A stretch of 12,302 nt of DNA from positions 1 through 12,302 of the forward strand of contig JAVEEJ010000221.1 in the NCBI GenBank assembly GCA_030840515.1. Direction: 5' to 3'. Each line of letters begins with the position of its first letter. Positions within the stretch are counted from its first letter, which is position 1. This document shows positions 7,017 to 11,936 of the stretch, one piece after another. Origin of the DNA: Frankiaceae bacterium (GTDB taxonomy: Bacteria > Actinomycetota > Actinomycetes > JAVEEJ01). The position numbers and the translations under genes are program-made. The notes beneath the pieces are model-generated. The model was given only the letters and a program-made list of their open reading frames with translations. It was not told the origin of the DNA and searched no databases.

Positions 7017-8160
7017 TGCTGTAGACGTCCTGCATCAACCATCCGTAATACTTTGGCGAGCTGTATCCCTGCTGAGAGACACGGCTTCTGAAGGTAGTCC
7101 AAGGGATATTGAGCGTGTCCGTGCTGTGGTAGCTCATGTAGAAGCCCGTGGAGTCCTTCTTGGTCACCATCGCCGAGTGATCGATCTTGCCGTCCGCGCC
7201 GAAGTCCGCCTGGAAGAGGTCGCCGACCAGCAGGGAGCTAAGCGTCGACGTCTTCTTGGCTCGGCCCTCTAAGACGTTGAACCAGTAGAACTTGTTCGCC
7301 ACGGTCCAGGTAAGACTATGGCTGCTATTGCCGGAGCCGTGCCACCACCACGAGGTGGAGTAAGGCTGACCGTCTTCGCGTTGCCGCCAGTTCCCCGACT
7401 TGTAGAGCGCTGCCGACATGAAGTTCGTGCAGTCCTCGCCAGAGTAGTAATACCAAGACGAGTCATGGCAGGTCGAGCAGGCATGTGCCTTGACGTAGTT
7501 GACCGCGGCGCCTCTGTTGTAGCAGTAGTTCGGCGGGTAGACGTTGTTGCACCAGTCCGTGCCCGGCGGCTCCACAGCAGCGTTCACGTCCGCGCTGGGA
7601 ACGGTATCCGTGTCGTCCGTTGTCGTGGGCTCGTTAGCGACCGAATCCTGATCCGGAATCTGGCTGTGCGTCTCCGTCACGTACTGGTCTGTCGTGGAGG
7701 TGATGTCCGGGATCGGACCGTCCGTGCGGAACGTAACGCGAGCCGGAATCGCTTCTTGCCACGTTGTTGATGCCTGGCCATTACTCGAGTACACCAAGGC
7801 ATACGTGTGATCAAGTAGCACGTCTAAGACGGCACCAGCGGCCGTCGTGCTCACCACGCTCGCGTCGCGGACAGTGGTCTGAGCGCTGCTGATCTTCAGA
7901 CCAACTGAAGTGACTGAGCGCCGGTCCGAGAGCGCCCGCTGAGCGTCGTCGGCCAGAACGCGTGTCGCGGCAGCCGTCGCCTCCGCGTCGTTGGCAGCCT
8001 GGGAAATCGCATCAACGCGCGCCTCGTAGCCCGACAGCGCATTCATCAGCGTTGGAACGTCAGGTCCCGAAGCGGAAGCAATCGGTGCTGACAGCACCGC
8101 AGGCAAAGGCAAGATTGCCAGTGCGAGACTGCAACGCACCAACGAACGCTTGGACAACAT
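7006..8160 (-). CDS. Secreted amidase-domain (Amidase_6-like) protein
   Basis: This is a 384-residue exported protein. A signal peptide has a basic start, a hydrophobic core and ASA at 28-30, so cleavage is likely after residue 30. A helical, alanine-rich segment (about 35-115) follows, then a Thr/Asp-rich linker (about 175-192). The C-terminal domain (about 200-380) fits the putative amidase domain of PF12671 type: YNRGAAVNYVKAHA, then GEDCTNFMSAALYKSG with probable catalytic C244, WWWHGSGNSS, GDLFQADF, and KIDHSAMVT with probable catalytic H328. A second candidate, H345, lies in SYHSTD. This papain-like cysteine/histidine arrangement is typical of cell-wall hydrolases and amidases. Extra cysteines (204, 213, 228, 231) may form disulfides. 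The ATG at 8160 has a strong ribosome site (GGGGAGGGG). Lower GC suggests acquisition. The substrate is unknown. Confidence 0.82.
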   Translation of the reverse strand: MLSKRSLVRCSLALAILPLPAVLSAPIASASGPDVPTLMNALSGYEARVDAISQAANDAEATAAATRVLADDAQRALSDRRSVTSVGLKISSAQTTVRDASVVSTTAAGAVLDVLLDHTYALVYSSNGQASTTWQEAIPARVTFRTDGPIPDITSTTDQYVTETHSQIPDQDSVANEPTTTDDTDTVPSADVNAAVEPPGTDWCNNVYPPNYCYNRGAAVNYVKAHACSTCHDSSWYYYSGEDCTNFMSAALYKSGNWRQREDGQPYSTSWWWHGSGNSSHSLTWTVANKFYWFNVLEGRAKKTSTLSSLLVGDLFQADFGADGKIDHSAMVTKKDSTGFYMSYHSTDTLNIPWTTFRSRVSQQGYSSPKYYGWLMQDVYSNAA

Positions 8161-8190
8161 TAGGACCCCTCCCCGGTCGAACGCGCACGA

Positions 8191-8219
8191 AGTGAACCAG
8201 ATGTGTCATGTCCGGGCAA
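8191..8219 (-). promoter_or_regulatory. Possible promoter for the amidase-lipoprotein operon
   Basis: Reading the minus strand, TTGCCC (8219-8214) and TTCACT (8196-8191) are separated by 17 bp. The first matches TTGACA at four of six positions, the second TATAAT at three. The predicted transcript would start near 8184 and leave a leader of about 24 nt holding the ribosome site. The match is modest. Confidence 0.3.
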
Positions 8220-8309
8220 CGGGGGTGAAGAGGCGTCACAGGACGAGAGGGCGGTTGGTCCTACAGGTGCCGCCCGGGGGCTTGAATCCTCGGTGCCAAC
8301 TCCCGCTCC

Positions 8310-8335
8310 GGAACCTCCCGCGGGCCGCCGACGTT
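8310..8335 (+). promoter_or_regulatory. Possible ECF-sigma promoter (GGAA-N19-GTT)
   Basis: GGAA at 8310-8313 and GTT at 8333-8335 are 19 bases apart, the layout of stress (SigH/SigR/SigE-type) promoters, GGAAYA-N16/17-GTT. The transcript would start near 8342, about 20 nt before the ribosome site of the cupredoxin lipoprotein gene. Such short motifs arise often by chance in GC-rich DNA. Confidence 0.25.
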
Positions 8336-8370
8336 CCTGCCTTGGCCGACTGCACCCGACTGGAGCTCGC

Positions 8371-8772
8371 ATGATCGCTTCACTGCGCATTGTTGGCGTA
8401 GGCGCCAGCCTGGTGGCCGCGCTCAACGTGACCGGATGCACGGCCAGTAGGACATCGGCCGGCCCTGCCCCCGGAGGTTCACCCAGCGCGGCCCCTACGT
8501 CGAGCAGCACCCCAGCCGTCACGGTCGAGGTCGCCTACGCGCACGGATCGGTGAGCCCCCGCGGTTACACGGCCAAGGTCAAACTTGGGACCAAGGTTCA
8601 CCTGGTTGTCCACGCTGACGTCAAAGACGAAGTCCACGTCCATGGCTTCGATCTGCACCAGGAGATCATCGGGGGAGTCGCGGTCATCGACTTCGTAGCC
8701 AACGTGCCCGGAACGGTTGAGGTTGAGCTGGAGGCCAAGAGCTACCTCCTGCTGCACATCCAGGTCGCCTGA
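8371..8772 (+). CDS. Cupredoxin-like lipoprotein
   Basis: This 133-residue protein has a lipoprotein signal: a hydrophobic run (about 4-20) and lipobox VTGC with C23. A Ser/Pro/Ala-rich flexible linker (about 24-49) leads to a small beta-rich domain (50-133). That domain resembles the cupredoxin-like domains of actinobacterial lipoproteins: VEVAYAHGSVSP, an L-G-x-x-V-H-L-V-V-H-A-D strand, DEVHVHGFDLH, and NVPGTVEVELE with a short final strand. Histidines 77, 81, 89, 91 and 96 could bind metal. The cysteine and methionine of a classic type 1 copper site are absent, so copper binding is not assured. The frame is open from 8203, but ATG 8371 has GGAG 5 nt upstream and opens the signal peptide, so it is the start. 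It diverges from the amidase and precedes a secreted protease by 103 bp. Confidence 0.8.
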   Translation: MIASLRIVGVGASLVAALNVTGCTASRTSAGPAPGGSPSAAPTSSSTPAVTVEVAYAHGSVSPRGYTAKVKLGTKVHLVVHADVKDEVHVHGFDLHQEIIGGVAVIDFVANVPGTVEVELEAKSYLLLHIQVA

Positions 8773-8827
8773 CCTAGCGAATGCGCCATCGCCATCGCCG
8801 AGCCGCCTCTGATGAGCCCGGCGCGAG

Positions 8828-8843
8828 CTGCCCGGGTGGGCAG
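8828..8843 (+). terminator. Perfect 6-bp hairpin between lipoprotein and protease genes
   Basis: CTGCCC (8828-8833), loop GGGT, GGGCAG (8838-8843). It lies 55 bp after the lipoprotein stop and 32 bp before the protease ATG. It may be a weak terminator or a leader structure; there is no T-run after it. Confidence 0.35.
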
Positions 8844-8875
8844 GTCTGCGGGTACTGACGTCGAAGTGATCCACC

Positions 8876-10300
8876 ATGCGCAGGATCACCCTCGCGGTCG
8901 CGGCCGCGGTACTCGCCACGCCGCTCGCCGCCTCGGCACACGGGGGACGGCATGACCCGCCACGCAAGCTCCCGGCGCTGGCGGTCGTGGCAATCGTCGA
9001 CAGTGGGATCAACCCCTACAGCGTCCAGTTCCGCGACGACTCAGACCTCGCCTACCGACACCCGTCGACCTACATCGCCGGCTTTCCGAAGTCGGCGCCT
9101 GCCCTGCGGCTGCACCTGAACCTCCCCTATGACAAGGCCGTCAAGGCAGACGCATCTGTGTGGGCGAGCGTCGTCCCCAAGCAGCTCTACTGGATACCCG
9201 GAACACGCATCGTCGGAGCCATCAGCCTCGGTGCCGGCGGCACCCTCTGCCCGACCACCGTCAAGGCCCCCCCAGCCAGCGCGGCCTTTGCCGGCGCCTG
9301 CACAGAGCACCGGATACTCGACGACCTCGGCCACGGCACCATGACGGCGAGCCGCGCCGTCGGCGAGCGGCACTCACTGGCACCCGAGGCGCGCCTGGTC
9401 GAGATCGAAGGCCTTGGGGCGGGTTCGCTCAACTGGGTCACCGCGCAACCCTGGATCGACGTGAGCAGCAACTCCTGGCTCAGCCTGCTTCCGCAACCGC
9501 TCGGGAAGACCGGGCTCGACTCGACCACGGCCGCTTTCAGCAAGGCCGCCAAGCGACTGCTCACCGTTGCCGCCTCCGGCAACGGGGCCGCCTTCGCTGA
9601 GGGCGGGGCGCCAACGCCGACCTATGCCCTGTCCACCGGAGCCCCCGGAGTCGTCCTCGTCGGAGGTCACGACAACGGTCACGTCACCGCCTGGTCCGGG
9701 GCGCCACCCCACGTCGTGGCGGACGCCTACGGCGGCTGGACCGCGATCCACACCTCCTCAACCCTGGTGCGCCCGGATCCGATCGCGTGCTGCACCAGTG
9801 CCGCCGCACCCTACGTAGCAGGCGCGGCCGCGGACATCGTCCAGGAAGCGCGCGAAATGCTCGGGGCAACTGGGACCGGCATTCGGGGCGGCATCGTCGC
9901 CAAGGGCAAGAATCCGCACATCAAAAGCGGGCCCCTGGCTGACGGCGTCCTCACCCTGGACGAGCTTCGGACCCTACTGCTCCGCACCGCGGATCCGCGG
10001 CCAAAGGCCGGGCCCGACGACGGGCTCATCCACTGGATGGGTGACCCGCGCGCTCCCGACCACACCGAGTATGGCGCCGGCGGAAACCCCTTCTGCGCGG
10101 GCTGCACAACTCTCCCGGCCCAGTGGTCCTCGGTGCCGGCAGGGGTCGATCAGTACGCGGACATCGGTTACGGGGGCATTGACGCTTCGACCTTGGACCA
10201 CGCAATCGACGTCATGAGCGGAGAGAAGCCCATGCCGCAACGGCCGACCGAGGACGCCGACTACGCGCTCGACCAGCAGGCCCGAGCCGGGATCGGCTGA
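8876..10300 (+). CDS. Secreted subtilisin-family (S8) serine protease
   Basis: This 474-residue exported protease has a signal peptide of residues 1-21 (basic start, alanine-rich core, ASA before HGG). The subtilisin triad is visible in order: D42 in AIVDSGI, H153 in DLGHGTMTAS, and S308 in TSAAAPYVAGAAAD. The oxyanion asparagine N236 is in AASGNG. The usual Gly before Thr-Ser is Cys here (CCTSAAAP). Catalytic Asp is only about 20 residues after the signal cleavage site, so there is no room for the usual inhibitory propeptide of about 80 residues. The spacing between Asp and His (111 residues) is long, implying an insertion at about 55-145. A C-terminal region of about 150 residues follows the core, with a CAGC cysteine pair (407, 410). 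The ribosome site is weak. It is downstream of, and possibly linked to, the cupredoxin lipoprotein. Substrate unknown. Confidence 0.88.
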   Translation: MRRITLAVAAAVLATPLAASAHGGRHDPPRKLPALAVVAIVDSGINPYSVQFRDDSDLAYRHPSTYIAGFPKSAPALRLHLNLPYDKAVKADASVWASVVPKQLYWIPGTRIVGAISLGAGGTLCPTTVKAPPASAAFAGACTEHRILDDLGHGTMTASRAVGERHSLAPEARLVEIEGLGAGSLNWVTAQPWIDVSSNSWLSLLPQPLGKTGLDSTTAAFSKAAKRLLTVAASGNGAAFAEGGAPTPTYALSTGAPGVVLVGGHDNGHVTAWSGAPPHVVADAYGGWTAIHTSSTLVRPDPIACCTSAAAPYVAGAAADIVQEAREMLGATGTGIRGGIVAKGKNPHIKSGPLADGVLTLDELRTLLLRTADPRPKAGPDDGLIHWMGDPRAPDHTEYGAGGNPFCAGCTTLPAQWSSVPAGVDQYADIGYGGIDASTLDHAIDVMSGEKPMPQRPTEDADYALDQQARAGIG

Positions 10301-10339
10301 CGCGCGCACTAGGCCGGGGCGCACGCACAGCGGTGCACG

Positions 10340-10353
10340 GCGGCTTCGGCCGC
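10340..10353 (+). terminator. UUCG-tetraloop hairpin after the protease gene
   Basis: GCGGC (10340-10344), TTCG, GCCGC (10349-10353). The C(UUCG)G tetraloop is unusually stable and common in bacterial terminators. It starts 39 bp after the protease stop. A T-run is missing, so the assignment rests on stability and position. Confidence 0.45.
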
Positions 10354-10364
10354 AGACGCGCGCA

Positions 10365-10391
10365 GTCTCACAAGAGACCAGTGTGTCTGGT
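10365..10391 (+). other. Two overlapping hairpins
   Basis: GTCTC (10365-10369) pairs with GAGAC (10374-10378) around ACAA. ACCAG (10377-10381) pairs with CTGGT (10387-10391) around TGTGT. They share bases 10377-10378, so only one can fully form at a time. This could be a remnant of a processed or regulated RNA, or chance. Confidence 0.3.
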
Positions 10392-10817
10392 GCGGGGTAG
10401 TTGATCTTGGAAAGCGTGACCCGGTGGCAGTGCACGGCTCCGGGCGTGAGTGCTCCCTGGACAGGGCGCTGAGTGGGGGCGGCGGTGTTGCGAATAGCAG
10501 CGGTCATGGACGGACGGGACCCCCGTGCCGCCGCTCGGATGACGGTGCGCTGCACCCCCGGCGCGCCGCTAGATCGGCCGTGCAGGAGGTCGCTGAGGTG
10601 GCTGCAGACCGTGAACAAGTGCGTCTGGATGGGAGTACCGCTTCGCGGGGCCTCGCGCCCGCTAGAGCCGCTCTGAACGCTGCGATGACCGTGCGGTCCT
10701 GGGTGCTGTGAGGACGTTGCTCGTCCGGCTCGGCGAGTTGGGGTCCGGCTCCTGGCAGGTCGACGGGGCACGCTCGCCGTGCCTGACGACGACGAGCTGC
10801 ACGGTGCCGTTGCGGGC

Positions 10818-10881
10818 GTGGTCACTGCGGTGGTCACGGTCTTGGTCATGCGCGGCGAACGCGCCACATGCTGGTGGTCAC
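10818..10881 (+). repeat. Iterated GTGGTCAC motif upstream of the excisionase-like gene
   Basis: GTGGTCAC occurs exactly at 10818-10825, 10830-10837 and 10874-10881, and as TTGGTCAT at 10842-10849. The first three sit at a strict 12-bp period with four-base spacers. Tandem direct repeats in front of an excisionase-type gene are typical of binding sites for such proteins or their integrase. The last copy ends 60 bp before the GTG start. Regulatory function is inference. Confidence 0.45.
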
Positions 10882-10906
10882 GCCGCTGACGTTCGCTTCT
10901 GGCCGC

Positions 10907-10920
10907 GCCCCATCCGGGGC
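10907..10920 (+). promoter_or_regulatory. Hairpin just before the ribosome site of the HTH gene
   Basis: GCCCC (10907-10911), loop ATCC, GGGGC (10916-10920), followed within a few bases by the GGAGGAAGGGAG ribosome-site region. It could insulate the gene from upstream transcription or affect translation. Confidence 0.3.
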
Positions 10921-10941
10921 ACGGAGGAAGGGAGCACGGTT

Positions 10942-11145
10942 GTGAATGAGCCAATGGAAGCGGGAAGCCACCGCTTGTTGTTGACGGTGAACGAGGCCGC
11001 GGCGCTGCTGGGGATCAAGCGCACGAAGTTGTACGAGCTGCTCGCCGCCGGTTCTTTGGCGAGCGTGCGGATCGGGACTTCCCGACGCGTCCCAGTAGCC
11101 GCAGTCGAGGGGTACGTGGACGCACTGCTGAGTTCGCGACCGTGA
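10942..11145 (+). CDS. Excisionase-family HTH DNA-binding protein
   Basis: This 67-residue protein consists almost entirely of a MerR-like winged helix-turn-helix of the excisionase (HTH_17) type: LLTVNEAAALLGIKRTKLYELL (13-34) as helix-turn-helix, AGSLASVRIGTSRRVPVAAVEGYVDALL (36-63) as the wing and closing helix. Such proteins bend DNA and direct excision by a tyrosine integrase, or act as small regulators in integrative elements. The frame is open from 10708, but GTG 10942 is chosen because GGGAG lies 7 nt upstream and the protein then has the usual length. No integrase gene follows; the next gene converges on it. It may be a remnant of an integrative element or a stand-alone regulator. 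Confidence 0.82.
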   Translation: MNEPMEAGSHRLLLTVNEAAALLGIKRTKLYELLAAGSLASVRIGTSRRVPVAAVEGYVDALLSSRP

Positions 11146-11150
11146 AGCCC

Positions 11151-11164
11151 GCTGGCCGGCCAGC
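11151..11164. repeat. 14-bp perfect palindrome GCTGGCCGGCCAGC
   Basis: The sequence equals its own reverse complement over 14 bases and begins 5 bp after the stop of the HTH gene. It may be part of a terminator region or a binding site for a dimeric regulator; its perfect symmetry without a loop favours a protein site. Confidence 0.5.
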
Positions 11165-11194
11165 ACTGCCTCGCTACCGCAGCGGGCACCACCG

Positions 11195-11213
11195 GGGCCG
11201 AGTACCTCGGCCC
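11195..11213. terminator. Perfect 8-bp hairpin between convergent HTH and toxin genes
   Basis: GGGCCGAG (11195-11202), loop TAC, CTCGGCCC (11206-11213). It lies 49 bp after the HTH stop and 51 bp from the toxin stop, almost exactly midway. It is a good candidate for a bidirectional terminator although there is no T-run. Confidence 0.6.
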
Positions 11214-11264
11214 GATTGCCGGGCGGTGCCGCGCCCGACTAAACCGCGGCAGATGCGTGCGCGA

Positions 11265-11507
11265 TCAGGGCAGCAGGTCCAGATACTTCTTGCGGCAGGG
11301 CATCGCGTGGATGAGTAGCTCCGCTCCGTCTTCAAAGATCAGGACGACTGTTTCCAGCAGGCGCGCGCCGGTGTCGAAGCCGAGCCGAAGTTCTCGGTGA
11401 GGCGAGCCGTCGTCGTCGAGGGGCTCGATCCAAACTGGCCACTCGGCGGCCTGGACGGCGTCGGACGCCTCGACACCGTGCTTGAGTGCACCCGGATGGA
11501 CCTTCAC
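11265..11507 (-). CDS. Putative type II toxin (RelE/BrnT-like fold)
   Basis: This 80-residue basic/aromatic protein follows a ribbon-helix-helix antitoxin. Its text has the look of a known group of small actinobacterial toxins: ALKHGVEASDAVQAA near the start (7-21), an arginine-led strand RELRLGFD (38-45), ARLLETVVLIF (48-58), and a C-terminal IHAMPCRKKYLDLL (66-79). The KHGV...DA opening and the I-x-A-M-x-x-R ending are reminiscent of BrnT, an mRNA interferase of the RelE superfamily; residues such as R39, H67 and R72 could be catalytic. The GTG start overlaps the antitoxin stop as GTGA, so translation is coupled and no separate ribosome site is needed. Toxin assignment rests on neighbour and pattern; the RNase activity is inferred. 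Confidence 0.68.
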   Translation of the reverse strand: MKVHPGALKHGVEASDAVQAAEWPVWIEPLDDDGSPHRELRLGFDTGARLLETVVLIFEDGAELLIHAMPCRKKYLDLLP

Positions 11508-11737
11508 GCAGACAGTTGCGCCAGCGCGGCCCGAATCGCCTCCGACCGGCTCATGTGTTTCTTCGCGGCCGCCGCGTCGAGGGCGTCGAGTTCGTCGGCG
11601 GTCAGCCGCACTGCCACGACCTGCATCGGTGCGGCTCCACGGCCCGGCCGCCCGCGCCCGCGACCTTTGAGCTCGTCGACGTCATAGCCAGCCTCGGCCT
11701 CGTCAGCCCACTCTTGTACCTGCTGCTCGCTCACCAC
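11504..11737 (-). CDS. Ribbon-helix-helix (CopG/Arc-type) antitoxin
   Basis: This 77-residue protein has two parts. An acidic N-terminal segment (SEQQVQEWADEAEAGYDVDELK, about 3-24) and a Gly/Arg linker come first. A C-terminal ribbon-helix-helix follows: VVAVRLTADELDALDAAA (40-57) as strand and first helix, and MSRSEAIRAALAQL (62-75) as second helix. RHH antitoxins dimerise, bind operator DNA of their own promoter, and neutralise the toxin with the other segment. Two GTG codons (11737, 11734) are possible starts; the first is chosen because TACGAT ends 6 nt before it, indicating a leaderless message. The frame is open up to 12028, but that extension lies antisense to the divergent gene and is not protein-like. 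It overlaps the toxin gene by 4 nt. Confidence 0.78.
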   Translation of the reverse strand: MVSEQQVQEWADEAEAGYDVDELKGRGRGRPGRGAAPMQVVAVRLTADELDALDAAAAKKHMSRSEAIRAALAQLSA

Positions 11738-11743
11738 ATCGAA

Positions 11744-11772
11744 ATCGTATGACGAAAACCGGGAGTTGGCCA
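11744..11772 (-). promoter_or_regulatory. Promoter of the toxin-antitoxin operon, leaderless type
   Basis: On the minus strand, TGGCCA (11772-11767) matches TTGACA at four of six positions. It is followed after 17 bp by TACGAT (11749-11744), which fits TAnnnT. Six bases later comes the GTG at 11737. Transcription would start at the start codon itself. Confidence 0.5.
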
Positions 11773-11901
11773 GCGTCGCCTGGACGACTAGCACGCCACG
11801 CGACCTGAGCGGACGCCAGCGGTGGCCCACCTTGAGTCGGCAGCCGCGACGTTCGACTGCTGGCGGTGACGGACGAGGGCGGCGGGCGTTGTCGCGAAAG
11901 G

Positions 11902-11930
11902 CTGACCTGGCGGGCGCTAGCCGCGATGCT
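11902..11930 (+). promoter_or_regulatory. Promoter of the zinc-ribbon/NERD-like gene, leaderless type
   Basis: CTGACC (11902-11907) matches TTGACA at four positions. After 17 bp comes GATGCT (11925-11930), an imperfect TAnnnT. Six bases separate it from GTG 11937. No Shine-Dalgarno sequence is present, in line with a leaderless transcript. Confidence 0.4.
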
Positions 11931-11936
11931 GCTGTC

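Larger units (their letters stand above)
10301..10941. other. 641-base stretch without a convincing gene
   Basis: Open frames exist on both strands (plus 10424-10711, plus 10473-10676, and a minus frame running into the protease gene). Their translations are Ser/Arg/Pro-rich, lack ribosome sites and match no family I know. What is visible is structure. A UUCG-loop hairpin lies at 10340-10353. Two small overlapping hairpins lie at 10365-10391. A 10-bp repeat GACGCGCGCA occurs at 10299-10308 and 10355-10364. Iterated GTGGTCAC motifs lie at 10818-10881 and a hairpin at 10907-10920. It may be regulatory DNA or the decayed remains of a mobile element in front of the excisionase-like gene. Confidence 0.5.

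Noticed and set aside
7318..7770. 150-residue plus-strand frame
   Set aside because: It is antisense to the amidase domain, whose motifs and signal peptide clearly identify the real strand.
10424..10711. 95-residue and overlapping 67-residue plus-strand frames
   Set aside because: No ribosome site, low-complexity openings and mutually overlapping frames; nothing supports coding.
9974..10954. 326-residue minus-strand frame
   Set aside because: About a third is antisense to the S8 protease; the rest is Ser/Arg/Thr-rich with no ribosome site at its start and no family resemblance.
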